Below, piece after piece: positions 46,362-59,183 of a stretch of 64,000 nucleotides of DNA (position 1 is its first letter; the number at the start of each line of letters is the position of its first letter). Under the pieces are notes generated by a model. That model saw only the letters and a list, made by a program, of their open reading frames with translations. It made no database searches and had not been told where the DNA came from. Both the position numbers and the translations under genes were made by a program. The stretch is from positions 1 to 64,000 of the forward strand of contig JAIWNF010000043.1 of assembly GCA_025093555.1 (NCBI GenBank), given 5' to 3'. Source of the DNA: Circinella umbellata (taxonomy: Eukaryota; Mucoromycota; Mucoromycetes; Mucorales; Lichtheimiaceae).

Positions 46362-49056
46362 ATGGATAATACAATTACATTACTAAAATCCATGACAAAT
46401 GATACCATAAAAGCTTTATCCTCTGGAGATTATAAAAATGCAACCTTTCGCTTAGATATGCTGTATCGAGAAACCACGAAGTCTATCTATGAAGCTCAAT
46501 TTTTTAATTATAAAAAAATGGGTCATTTTGATTTGGCGCTTCAATATGCCATGCAGATGATTCAGTTAATTCCGGATTCATATTCTGGATATCTTTATGC
46601 TGGTGATTGTCTTTTTGAGCAGTCTAAATTATATCAAGCGATGTCTTTTTATGATCAAGGATTAAATCAACGACGGAAACAGTCAACAGAAGGGAATTTT
46701 AATAACCAAAACAAGGAAAACGCCAGCAAAACGACAGCTGACTACAACAGTGATAACGACAAATGGCTCTCGTTACTAAACAGCCGGAGAAAACAAGTAT
46801 CGATGCAACTTGATTATCGAGTTTCTGACTGGATTCATCGTTTACCTTTTGATGTAGTTTGTGGTGGAATCTTACCTTATTTATCCATGCAAGAACGCCG
46901 TACTTGTTTAAACGTATCACGATCATGGCGTAGTTTAATATCCGGGTGTGCTAATCTTTGGCGTACTTTGGAATTTCATGGAACAAGAAAAAAAATATTT
47001 ATTAGTAATAACAAAAATCGATATGATGCTGATGGTGATACTTGGGTTGTTGCTGATGATGACGATAACGACTATGAGAAGAATGATAATAACGATTTAT
47101 TGAAATGCATTGGTGCACACGCTACACGTGTGACGCTCTCACAGATGTCGGATCAACAACTTCAAGTTGTATTTGAAAGAATAGTCCAGCCTAAATGCAC
47201 AAGATTAAAATCATTTTGTAAGTATCGCTAACCTTTTCTTTCCTTTATTCTTTTTCCCAATTCTCTCCCATTTTTTTATATATATCGAGAGACCTCTTAC
47301 TTTTCTATTATAATACACTTAGTTGTTCTAGAATAACCCTATTTTTTTTTAATTTACTTACATTTGTCACCAAAAAAATATATAAAACTGATGTAAACAC
47401 ATGTACATAAATATAGGTTTCTATGAATGCAATGCAAGTGTTCATCAAATCACCGTCTATTTAAATCGAATTAGTCAGAAAAACTCTATACAATATTTAG
47501 AAATTTATCAACATCAACAAAGCTTTTCACTTGAACAACTGCTGGATAGTTGTCCTTCAACTTTAACGCATCTATATTTTAAACAGAACCCATCAATCAA
47601 AAACCAATGCGAAACAGTAAAGAACGCGATATCATCAATTATAGAAGTGGCGACGACAAGTGCATCATCTTCATCACCCGACAACAACAATAAAAGTAAT
47701 AATTATAATACTCAACAACAACAATTAGACAATAATAGTAATAGTATTACTCAAAGTAATCATGGGTATCTCGCCTTGCACAAGTCTATAAATTTAACTC
47801 ATTTGTACCTAGATTGCAAAGAACCCATGGACCACATGTTATACTATTGCCCTAATCTAGAATATCTTGTTTTGGAAAATCGCTCGCAATTGGACTTTTA
47901 TCAGTATACTCAACTATGTCCTGGCCTTCGTCATTTTCAGTATAATATTGATATAATAAATAGAGATAAAGCGACAAAAAAATTCCCTTCTAATAGTATT
48001 TGGGATACTATTATCAATGACCAGAATAATAATAATAATAATAATAGTAATCGGTCCATATCATCGTGTCCATCATTTCCATCACAACAGCAGCGAGAAT
48101 TGTTATTTACTGCAACGCCACACGTAAGTGACAACAATAAAAATACCCAATTAGTTCAGCAGCCTGGAAAACTACGACATTTAATGCTTGGCAAATCCAA
48201 AATATCTAATCAAGAACGCATTAGCATAAAACGAACAATTGAACAAAATCATGATACCTTGGAAACAATTACTTTACATGTTGCAAAAGCCAATCGATGT
48301 AATTGGGATTGGGTATTTGGCGGTATCTTGAACCCTTATCGACTGGTCCATCTGGATTTATCTGTTGAAATAGAAAATTCATTAATTTCACTCTTACGTC
48401 ATTCGGCTTCTACTTTGAAATATGTAGCACTACATTCGATGTTATGTGTCAATGATAATGTTTTGGATGTATTGGGCACCGAATTACCTGGTTTACGACA
48501 ATTAAAATTACTGGATTGTATCAATGTAACTGAACGTGGAATGGCTCGTCTAGTCGGCGATTCTTCTTTTTCTTTGGATGATAGCAACAGCATTGATAAT
48601 AGCACAAAAGAATATTCAGCGCCATGTTTATTGGAACATTTGGAAATTGCTGGATATAGTTTCTGTTTAACAGAGCATGTATTAGAATTAATAGGCAAAA
48701 TACCCAATTTAAAAAGATTTGAATTATCTTGGTGCGGATTTGGATCATCCATTCGTATGCATTCTTTGGTGGAGTCAATGGTCACCTGTCATAGTCGTGT
48801 GGAATATTTATCATTCACGCGATCGTCGATCCATGCAGATACGTTGGATATGCTTGGAAATTTAACAAATCTAAAATGTCTCAAGATTTGTATGTGTACA
48901 AATGTTACCAACTTGGGAGTTCGTAGACTTATTGACAAGAGATTAGTGGAAAAATCATTTTACTTGAAAATATCAGAGTGTAATTTACTTGGTTCAAAAC
49001 TGATCGATTACGCTCATAATATGATGGGAGATAACTTTTGTTACATAAAAAGTTAA
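46362..49056 (+). CDS. TPR / F-box / leucine-rich-repeat protein (paralogue B)
   Basis: Likely SCF ubiquitin-ligase specificity subunit. Two exons (46362-47217, 47417-49056) join in phase 1 to 831 aa. I took MDNTITLLKSMTND as the start; the in-frame ATG at 46212 would add 50 residues of leader-like Phe/Ser/Ile sequence. TPR-like helices occupy residues 1-110 (HFDLALQYAMQMIQLIPDSY, YLYAGDCLFEQSKLYQAMSF). The F-box is at about 155-205 (IHRLPFDVVCGGILPYLSMQ, CLNVSRSWRSLISGCANLWR). After it come an acidic Asp/Asn insert and leucine-rich repeats (LRQLKLLDCINVTERGMARL, LKRFELSWCGFGSSIRMHSL, LKCLKICMCTNVTNLGVRRL). Asn- and Gln-rich microsatellite-coded inserts break up the repeats near residues 390 and 510. 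Same plan as paralogue A at 36221, but diverged. Target unknown. Confidence 0.88.
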
Positions 49057-49948
49057 ATACATATATGTATAATATATGTACAGTAGTTTCTTTATATGTA
49101 ATTTTTTTCTTCTCCTTTATTCCTCCCCCTTATTTATGTATATTACTATTAATACTATCATTAATTGTACATATCAGTAATAGTTTCAAATTTTAGTTAT
49201 TATTTTTAAAGAAATAATAACAAAAAAATATTCATCATTTAATTATTACTATAGTTGTCATGGAGATAAATGTATAATTATATGTAATAATTATTTATAT
49301 AAGAAGAAAAGAAATATAATTTGTTGTCAATGTTCTTTTAAAGATATTGAATATCAAACAAAGTTCTAGTTGACTTTATTTGATTATTTTCCTCACTTGA
49401 TGTTTCTGAGGAAATAGAAACAAATGATTTTTTTTAACATGCATCACCCGAGTAAAAACCCGTAAAAAGCAACTTATTGTCTTTTTATTTTGTTTTTGTT
49501 GTTCTCGTTGTTAGGCTGTTTTTACCATTTTGTTTAATGGGTTCCGCTGTATGTGGTCTATTTTTAATAATAAAAATAATCAGTGCCAAGAAGTGCAATT
49601 TTTTTTTTTTGCATTCCGTCATGTGTATTTGGGGGTTGGGGGAGGTGAATTAGGCATTAAGTATTATTATTATAGAGAGAGCTCACACAACCCGAAAAAA
49701 AAAAGAGGGGTGTGTGTGGGTAATATCTTTCTTTTTTGTTCTTTTGCTGCGAGATAAAACAAAAAATAAAATAAAATAGAACTCTCAAAAACAACCTTCT
49801 CTTTTCTTTTTCTTTTCTTTTTCTTAATTTTCATTATAAAAATAAAAAAAACCAACCAATTCGCTTTCCTTTCTTCTTTTTTCTTAACGACAACAACAAC
49901 CACCCAACATACCAACAACATCAATAACAACGAAAAGAAATTAATAAC
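49057..49948. other. Intergenic, 0.9 kb
   Basis: 3' flank of paralogue B and promoter/leader of the zinc-finger gene, ending in an A/C-rich leader (CAACAACAACAACC). No gene seen. Confidence 0.5.
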
Positions 49949-52299
49949 ATGGACGCTGAAATATTAAATTGTCGCTGGCAAAATTGTAACAAGATTTTCT
50001 CGGACCCAGAGCTTTTATATAGCCATCTTACTAATGACCATGTTGGTCGCAAATCTACAGGCAACTTATGTTTAACCTGTCATTGGGATAATTGTGATGT
50101 TTCTGTGATTAAACGTGACCACATTACTAGTCATCTAAGAGTCCATGTACCTCTTAAACCACACCATTGTAGTGTAAGTGATAGATAAATAAATTAAAAA
50201 AGAAGATAAAAAAAAAGATATATTCAAGAGCCAAAGGAATTTGTTAAGAAAGGGAAGAACTAATCGAACTTTATATACATATTTATTCATATAATTTTTA
50301 GTTTTGTAACAAATCGTTTAAACGTCCTCAAGATTTAAAAAAACATGAAAAAATTCATAGTGAAGAACATGTTTCTTCGTTACGAAGTAGTCAAATACGA
50401 CAGCAACAACAACAGCAACAACAACAACAATCAACGTCACCTCGTGATATTTCTTTATCCCCAGTTTCCTCAACTGAACCTCATCTCCATCCTTCATCTT
50501 CATCTATTCGAAATACACCTATTTCACCTCCACAAAGTACTTATTCTGAAGGTAAAAATTTAATCAAAACCCATTAGTTGATACTAGTCATACTAATGGT
50601 AGGAAGCAAAAAAGGGATTGAGGAAGACGATGTATGTAAATTTTACTTTTATATGTATATTAACCTTAAGAAAAAAAAATCACACTAATAGATAGTTGGA
50701 TGCATCCATCACCAATCACTGATGCTTGTGATAATTTTGCCACTCCTCCACCCAACATGAAACAAACTGGCTTTGACAATGCAGACCAATATCAATTAAT
50801 TGCAGGCTTAATCCCAGATGAACCCAATATGAAAGCTGAATATAACCAAGGTAAAACCTTTTTTATTTTTCTCTGACTCCTATATATATATATATGAGGT
50901 TTTTTACTCTCAACCCTTCTCCTCTATCTAACTTTTCTTGATTTTCCTGCATTATATATAAATAATAAATAACAAATATGATATTTTAATAATAGATATC
51001 GCAAATCGATTATCCATGTTGGAAAATATGATGGGTAATAATAATAATACGATTAGTCCACAAAATATGAATTTGGATATTATGAATGATCAACAATTAG
51101 CCGATATTAATGCATGGCTTGCACGGCTTTCCGGTAGTATTGGATCCGAACAACAACAACAGCAATCTCAGCAACAAGTGACACCACCACCTATGGATCA
51201 AAAAATGTATCAATCGGACCAATGCATGTATCAAAATAGCTATTCATATTATGGACAGCAGCAGCAACAACAACAACAACAACAACAAGCTGCAAATGCT
51301 TATACTACACCTCCACCTACAAATACAGATATTATGCTTCAATCATTTAATGATCAGCCACAATCTCAAAATATGGGAATGCTTTATCCACAAGCTGGGG
51401 TAGAACAAGATCTTTATGTCCGATCACATCCTGTACCACCATCTACTACTAATGTTGGCATGGATACTAATATGATGGGTTATTATGATCAACAACAACA
51501 AGATTATAACAATCTTCAATTTGATTATCCAATAACAGCAGTAACTTCTATGCCTACTGAAGCAATATCTCAACAGCAAGTTCATCAGGATGCATTAACA
51601 GGCATGACTGGTTTACGCCATCATTATACTCATATGCCTGATATTACATCACAACATTTCGCACCTAATGTCCATACTGCCATGAATTTTACAAGTGGTA
51701 ATAAAAATGGTGATGAAAAACAAGAATCGAAGAAAAAGGAAGAAGAAGTGATAAAACCTATCAAGGCAGATCATGCAACTACAGAAAATAAAAAACAAAT
51801 GAATACATTATTTAATGTATTTACAAGTGTGGGTGATCCTGTTGAACAAATGGCAAAGAAAGAACAAGAAGATGCCAAGAAAAAGAAGTTGGAGGAAGAA
51901 GAAAAAGTACAAGAAACGGAAAGGAAAAAACAACAAGAAGAAGATGAAAAGAAGAAAAAGAAGAATAGGGAAGTGATGGATTTACTAGCGAGTGATTTAT
52001 CAACATTAGAAATCAAGGAGAATCGTAAAAATGCTTACGATAATAAGAGTGATAACAACAATAACAACAGTAATGGATTATACCCATCACGTGGTCAATT
52101 ACATCAACGAAATACAAAGGAAAACGCTGTTCGCATTACCTCTTCATCGACATCGAAAAATGAACGACATCGAATTTTGATAGAACAGATTAGAGATTGG
52201 GTAAATGAAAGTTATGCATTAAAGAAAAAGAGTGACACAACAGGAACAAATTCATCATCCACATCACCGACAGCAGCAACACCAGCAGCAGTACACTAA
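49949..52299 (+). CDS. PACC: PacC/Rim101-type zinc-finger transcription factor
   Basis: Likely regulator of ambient-pH responses. Four exons (49949-50173, 50302-50551, 50692-50850, 50996-52299) join in frame to 645 aa. Three C2H2 fingers sit at the very N-terminus, with the spacing and sequence of Pac[41 protein letters not shown] and [20 protein letters not shown]. The exon 1/2 junction falls inside finger three, which only reads correctly when spliced. The rest is low complexity: poly-Gln runs encoded by CAA/CAG, a Lys/Glu coiled-coil stretch (about 570-590 in the protein) and an Asn/Ser tail, with [17 protein letters not shown] as a possibly conserved helix. PacC of ascomycetes is activated by proteolysis through PalA binding to YPx[LI] motifs; the three YP dipeptides here are followed by QA, IT and SR, so no clear PalA motif is present. 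Related Zn-finger families cannot be fully excluded. Confidence 0.87.
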
Positions 52300-52992
52300 A
52301 ACGAAGGATTTAGTTATAGTCAAGAAATATAGGATAAATACAGTAAAGCGAAACAAACACTCATATTAATCATCTCATTCTCCCCCCCCCTCCTCCCACA
52401 CTCTCTCCCCAAATGTTTTTTTCCTCTCTCTTTTTTTTTGCTAGCTTTTTTTTAACCGTTGTCATCGTTTACCCCCTCTCCAAATTTGGACGCATTAAAC
52501 TTACATAATATATAACCAAATAATCAGAAATGATTATTATTAGTTAAATAACAAGTTGATTTATCTGTTCTTTATATACATAAACATATACATAAACATA
52601 AACATATATATATATATATAGATAGATGTTTGTCGTTTGGTGGTTTTATATATCATAATATTTTATACACCCAGAAAATAAAAAATCGGAGTGGCATGTG
52701 AATCGCTTAGGCCTGACTCTCATAAATAATGAAATTATAAAGATTTCAGCTGTTCACATTACATTTAAAGAGCACAAGGTCTAATCGTAAATCCCGCTAC
52801 AGTAATTTATAAACCCCATCCACTTTTTTTTTTTGCTTCTTCTTTTTGTGTTTTATTTCTTGAAGTTTTTCTTCTTCATATTTATATTTATATATATATC
52901 CATACATATAAACACTTTCTTTCCTACTTTTTACTATTATCTCTCCTTACTCTCTTTTTTTTTCGTGTTTAGAATAAATACTTATTATTAAT
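52300..52992. other. Intergenic, 0.7 kb
   Basis: 3' flank of the PacC-like gene and promoter of the FAT1-like gene. Contains C-rich and CT-rich runs and a TATA/TA stretch near 52610. No gene seen. Confidence 0.5.
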
Positions 52993-55900
52993 ATGGATCC
53001 AGGTATACTATAATTCACAAAAACAAAAAACAAAACTGATATGCATTTATCATTTAAGCATACACTTAACTTTTTTTTTCCAAAAAAAAAAAAAAAATAA
53101 GATTCATTGTGGACAGTTGCCAGTGCTGGTCTCGGTGGCCTCCTTGGTAGTATGTACCTTGATTCACGACTTTTATTAAACAGAGATTTCCATCAAATTC
53201 GTGCCGGTGCTATTTCTCAACTTTAGTAAATATTTCATTCATAATTATATATGCTTGAAGAAGTGTTTTATTTTTCGGTTACATCAAAATGGCGCGACGT
53301 TTTTTATTTTTTTATTTTTACATTTTGTTTTAAACTGACAATATAAATAATTAAAATTGATTTGTATCTAAATAGTCATCGATTATGGACATGGCAAGAT
53401 AAATTACATTTATATTATCGTTTTAAAACAAAGGCTAAAGCCTTTCCTAATCATGTTTTCGTAATTTTTGAAGGCAAATCATATACTTTCCGTCAACTTG
53501 AAATTGGTAAGGATCATTGTGCTTTTTTTGGGTTTTTATTTTTTTTTCCGTTCCCGCTCCTCCCTCCCCCACACACACAACCATAATATTATATTAAATA
53601 GAAAAAAAAAGGGGTGATCTTCCCTCCCTTTCCAACCATTTTATCACATCCTTCCCCCCCTTCTTTTTTCTTGTGTAACTTTTACTAAAATCAAAACTCT
53701 TTTATATTCCCGTATTTAGCATCTAACCGTTTGGTAAGACTTAATATACCTAAATGATATTTATTTACAATGACCTAATGACAACATTTTTTTTCTTTTC
53801 GTTTCGTTCACAACAATAACCATGACAACTTAAACTAACATCATCTTGACAACTCCATTCACATCCCCTCGTTAGGCTCATTGGCTTTTAGAACATAATG
53901 TTCAAAAAGGAGAAATTGTTGCCATGATGCATCAAAACCATCCCACTTTTTATATTTCTTGGTTAGCCATTCTCAAGATTGGTGCTACACCTGCCCTTAT
54001 CAATACCAACTTGGCTGAAGACTCTCTTTTCCATTGTATTAATGTGGCTAACGCTAGATTATTTTTATTTGATCCAAAATATGAGGAAGCTGTGGGTACT
54101 ATTGCGGATCGTTTAAGAGCTGAAGGTTGTTCTTTATTTGCTTATGGTGAAGCAACTGAGAATGATGAATTACCTTCTCTTTCTTCTATTGATGTTCCTA
54201 CTTTGACACCTAGTGTTTTGAACAAATATACTTCCAAGGATACAGATGAAAATTTATTAAGTGGTGTAGGTAATTCTGATCCTGCCATGTTAATTTATAC
54301 TTCAGGTACAACTGGTTTACCTAAGGCTGCATTGAGTCAACATACTCGTGTCAATTGTAAGTTGCTTTTGTTTAGTTGGATGGTGATGGTAGCATATATA
54401 TATGCGTGTGTTTGTACTGATGAAAATATGGGTGGGAAGGAAGGTTCATGAGTTATCGTTTCAAATAACACAGTTATATTCTTCTTCTTCTTCTAGTTGG
54501 TGGTTTGATGTATTCAGGTGTTACTGGTGTTAAACCCGAAGATCGTGTTTATTGTGTTTTGCCTTTATATCATAGTTCTGGCAGTAAGTTTATTTTTATC
54601 TTTAATTTTACTATTTTCATCGTATTTATTGATACGTAATGATAATTGACTCTTTTGTGTATGTGTGTGTACACATGTATATCATTATAATTTATTTTAG
54701 TTATTGTAACAACTCAAGTTGCATTACAAGCGGGTGCTACTATTGTTTTAGGACGTAAATTTTCTGCAAGCCGTTTTTGGGATGATTGTGTAAAATACAA
54801 AGTGACTGTATTCACTGTAAGTATTCATTAACCAAAAGAAAAAGTGCGATAGGGAAAAAAAAGAGTCGAATTGAAAAGAAAAATCGTATATTTAATTATC
54901 AATATATATAGTACATTGGTGAATTTTGTCGATACTTACTTAGTCAACCTAAACATCCTCAAGAACGTAATCATAAGGTTCGTTTAGTTTATGGTAATGG
55001 TATGCGTCCTGATGTATGGAACCGATTTAGAGATAGATTTGGTATCCCCGAAATTTGTGAATTCTATGCTGCCACAGAAGGTAAATAGAATATTGCCATA
55101 TATATACATATTAACATTATAAAATAAAGTCGTCATTTCGTAATACTGACTAAATAAATAAATAATAATAGCTCCAACCACTTTATTTAATGTCAACAAG
55201 GGTGTTCTTGGTGCAGGTTCTGTTGGTCATCGTGGTCATCTTTTCCGTGGTATTCGTCGTGAAATTAAACTCGTCAAAATTGACCCTATTACTGAAGAAG
55301 CACTTCGTGGACCGGATGGTCTTTGTGTTGTTGCTCAATATGGTGAACCTGGTGAATTGTTAGTTCGTATTGATAATGCCACTGAGCTCACCTTTGATGG
55401 TTATTATAAAAATAAAGGTGCTACTGAAAAAAAGATTTTACGTAACGTATTGCAAAAGGGAGATGCTTATTTCCGTAGTGGTGACTTGTTACATATGGAT
55501 CAAGATGGTTTCTTCTTTTTTGGTGATCGTGTGGGTGATACTTTCCGTTGGAAGTCTGAAAATGTAGCTACCACTGAAGTGGCGAATGCCCTTGGTTTAT
55601 ATCCTGTTTTTGCTGAAGTTAATGTTTATGGTGCATTGATTCCTCATCATGATGGTCGTGCTGGTATGGCCGCTGTTGTTATAAAACAAGGTGAAAAATT
55701 GGATTTTAAAGATTTGTACCAGTATCTTCGTCGCAAGTTACCACGTTACGCTATTCCTGTATTCATTCGTTTTGTACCTAGCATGGACTTAACAGGAACC
55801 TTTAAACAACAAAAGGTATATATTTTCATTTTATTTTAACTCGAGAAGAATTTGTATACGTATGTACTGATCTTTATTGGTTTCATAATTAGGTTGAGTT

Positions 55901-56030
55901 CAGAAACCAAGGTATTGATGTCAATAAGATTCCTGAAACTGATCCTGTCTTTTGGTTAAAGGGTGATACTTATGTTCGTTATACACCTGAAGATCATGCT
56001 CGTGTAGAAGCTGGTGATGTTAGACTGTAA
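52993..56030 (+). CDS. FAT1: FAT1-like very-long-chain acyl-CoA synthetase / fatty acid transporter
   Basis: Activates imported very-long-chain fatty acids to CoA thioesters at membranes and lipid droplets. Ten exons: 52993-53002, 53102-53225, 53376-53506, 53720-53733, 53876-54356, 54497-54583, 54701-54816, 54912-55080, 55172-55815 and 55893-56030. They join in frame to 637 aa, near the usual ~620-670. The N-terminus has one membrane segment ([20 protein letters not shown]). Motifs: AMP-binding [74 protein letters not shown], and the FATP/VLACS signature [19 protein letters not shown], then the C-terminal [20 protein letters not shown]. Two exons are tiny: the first coding exon is 10 bases and the fourth is 14 bases (encoding ASNRL), both forced by frame and conservation (LEIASNRLAHWL). 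All introns are GT-AG. Confidence 0.95.
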
Positions 56031-56467
56031 ATTATATAATAATAAAGTATATATATATATATAATAGAGTACTGTTTCTTTTTGTCTTTCCCACTCCTCT
56101 TATTCCTTTTCATCCAATCCCCTTTTACACACATACACACAAAACGTTTATCTCCATATAATTTAAGTGGATATATATATAAGCTATTATCCCATTTGTT
56201 GATCCTTTTTTTTTCTTTATCATATTTTATAAAAATGATAATAATAATATTCCAATGTTTTTTTTCTATGACAATAGTAGGGAAAAAAACGCGTAATTTG
56301 TTTGAGTATTCAGTTTTTTTTAATTGCTTTTTTTAATGTATATTGGAAAAGAAGGAGAGAGGGAGAGAAACATACACACGCTAAATGATAATCAAATCAC
56401 ATAATAAAAAGTGAAAAAAAGAGAGATAGAGATAGAATTTCATTATCAAAAAAAAAAGTTTTTTTCT

Positions 56468-57111
56468 TTAACGACGAATAGATGGGCCTCGACTGCCACG
56501 GAAACCACCACGACCTCTGCCTCGTGCTATAATAAAAAATAAAATAAAAATGTCAATACAATATAGCTTATATTCATACACTGTTCCCTTGAAAACAAAA
56601 TAATAATCCATAATCCATTTCTTTATTTACCTTGAGCGCGTGCAACAGTTGCGCGCCCCCGTCCAAGACCAATACCACGACCCTTAAGAGCACCAGGACC
56701 CACTTGTTTAAACATGGGAGCATTCTTTAACATGTCTGGTACAATAAAGAAACGAACTGTCGATCCACGAATATATACTTGATCCAATTGCGAAACACGT
56801 CCGTCTCTTGCTGTTACTGTGATTTCTCTAAGTTGAATGTTCATATTATCTTCGGCTAATATAGAATGAATAGTAATAATAATAGTAGAGATAAATAAAT
56901 ATATAATATTTAATAAATTACGTGTTTAGATCATGTCCGCGTTAAATACATGTATATAGATGAAAAGAATAAAAAAACAACAACAGATTATATATATTAT
57001 ATTACCAGCTAAAAGTTTGCCACGATATAATTGACCAGTCTTTAATTCCAATGTAATAATATGACCTTGTGCTTCATGAAGCAATTTGATGGGTACACCG
57101 ATAGTTGACAT
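56468..57111 (-). CDS. SMD3: Small nuclear ribonucleoprotein SmD3
   Basis: Core Sm-ring protein of spliceosomal snRNPs. Three exons on the minus strand (57111-57006, 56855-56631, 56526-56468) join in frame to 129 aa; human SmD3 is 126. The start [20 protein letters not shown] is nearly invariant in the family. Sm motif 1 is [20 protein letters not shown]; Sm motif 2 is [20 protein letters not shown]. The RG-rich tail ([20 protein letters not shown]...[14 protein letters not shown]) is the usual site of arginine methylation. The gene converges with the FAT1-like gene upstream and diverges from RCL1 with a spacer of 338 bases. Confidence 0.97.
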
Positions 57112-57449
57112 TTTTTATAGGAGAGCTTTGAAGTTTGATATAATAAGAAAAAAAAAATGAAAGGGAACAAAAAAAAAAAAAGGACTTATACTACTACTCC
57201 GGTAAAATGTACACTTTCTGTGTGTGTGTGTCTCTCCCTCTCTCCTCTCGCTTCCCCCCCCCAAACCTCAATTTGAGCTCAAACACAGCTAGAGAGGGTA
57301 CCCTAAGAAAAAAGGATTGATTACTTAAAAAATCCCGGTGCTAGAAATTAGGTGGCTGAGACTGTTCCTTTTTGCATTTAGGATAGTTGCATTTTTTTTC
57401 CCTTTCCCTATTTTTTTTTTTTTTGACATATACCGTCTCCTATAAATAC

Positions 57450-58746
57450 ATGAGCAATAATAGTAAATTACTCAAGTTTGAAGGTCATAACTATTTACGA
57501 CAAAGACTCATTTTGGCTACTCTTAGTGGTAGACCTGTTCGTATTGACAAGATTAGATCTGATGATCATGATCCCGGTCTTCGAGGTAATATAAATCATA
57601 TAAAGTAAAGAATGATATGATATATTTATACATATACTAATATTAAATTATATTTTAATATCAATATATCTACAGAGTTTGAATCCAATTTTCTAAAATT
57701 ATTGGAAAAAGTAACCAATGGATCTACTATTGAAATCAGTTATACTGGTACCTCTGTTCTCTATAAGCCTGGTTCTATTCAGGGTGGACGACTAGAACAT
57801 GACTGTGGTACTGAACGCAGTATCAGTTATTATCTTGAACCTATAATCGCACTTGCACCCTTTTCTAAAAAACCATTCGCTTTAACTTTACGAGGCATCA
57901 CAACGGATGCTATTGATAATTCAGTGGATATTATTCGTACAGCCTTATTACCCCAATTAAAATGGTATGGTATTGAAGAATTATTGGAACTTAAAATCAC
58001 CAAACGTGGTGCGCCCCCACTTGGTGGAGGAGAAGTTGTATTCAACTGTTGTAATGTACGACAATTGAAACCTGTCCAATTTGTTGATGAAGGTCGAATT
58101 AAAAAAGTACGTGGTATTGCTTATTGTACTCGCGTTTCACCACAAACAGCCAATCGTATGGTAGAATCAGCACGATCATTATTGAATCGATATATCCCAG
58201 ACATTTATATCTATACGGACGTTTACAAAGGTGCAGAAAGTGGTAAATCACCTGGATTTGCATTGTCTCTGGTAGCAGAATCTACTTCAGGTGCATTATT
58301 GGCAGCAGAAAAAGCAGCAGAAGGAGGTCAAACAGCAGAAGATGTTGGATTACAAGCAGCTAAATTATTGTTACGAGAAATCAGTAAAGGTGGATGTGTA
58401 GATACAGCAAGTCAATGGTTGAATTTATTGTTTATGGTATTAAGTCCAGAAGATGTTGGTAAAGTACGATTAGGTCAATTATCACCATTTACGTAAGTAA
58501 TTTTTATTTTTATTATTATTTTACCTTTTGGATTAGGATTTGTTGTATGTGTTGTTAAGGTAAAGAAAAAATAGATAATAAAAATTTCATATGCTGATTA
58601 TAATTATAATTATATCTAGGATACAATACTTGCGTGATTTGAAATCATTTTTTGGGGTAGCATATAAAATCAAACAAGATGGGGAAACTATGATATTGAC
58701 GTGCGTTGGTATTGGTTATGTGAATCATAACAAAAAGACGTCTTAA
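57450..58746 (+). CDS. RCL1: RNA 3'-terminal phosphate cyclase-like protein Rcl1 (18S rRNA processing)
   Basis: Component of the small-subunit processome, partner of Bms1, acting in early pre-rRNA cleavage at the A0-A2 sites; it has the cyclase fold. Three exons (57450-57585, 57676-58492, 58620-58746) join in frame to 359 aa, against 367 in yeast. Family stretches: KFEGHNYLRQRLILATLSGR, RPVRIDKIRSDDHDPGLREF, GTSVLYKPGSIQGGRLEHDC, RSISYYLEPIIALAPFSKKP, TKRGAPPLGGGEVVFNC, KKVRGIAYCTRVSPQTANRM and GGCVDTASQWLNLLFMVLSP. The insert and length fit Rcl1 rather than the true cyclase RtcA, and the nucleotide-accepting His of RtcA is not seen at the C-terminus. It is divergent from SMD3. Bystin, another 40S factor, begins at 63695. 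Confidence 0.95.
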
Positions 58747-59183
58747 TAATAATATTAATTATAAGCATCCTTTATCCCCTCCCTGTCCCTCAGATTTATT
58801 ATACTCGTTCTTTCTTATCTTTCAAGTACAACTCCCTCACTTCTCTCTCTCTCTCGCTCTCTCATTCATTCACTCAATCAGTTACAAATACTCCTGTACA
58901 TACATGTATAGAAAAAAAATATATAGCATTTTAATCATTCATTTTTTTTTATTAATAATAATACTCATAATAACATAATTGTATCATACAAAATTAAAGA
59001 TTAAATCGATCAAATGAAAGTATTCCACATGTTTTTTTTTTATTCTTACTTTTGGGATAAGCATAAGGTTGCACAACATTGTCTTGAAAATTATTCCTGC
59101 CTTTTTGTTCATATGACAGAGGTTCTGAAAACTTTCTTTTTCTTTCTTTTTATCTATTTATATTCATATTATCATTGTTAACG
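58747..59183. other. Intergenic, 0.4 kb
   Basis: RCL1 3' flank with a CT-rich microsatellite near 58841-58863, then the promoter of the Rab gene. Nothing else seen. Confidence 0.5.
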
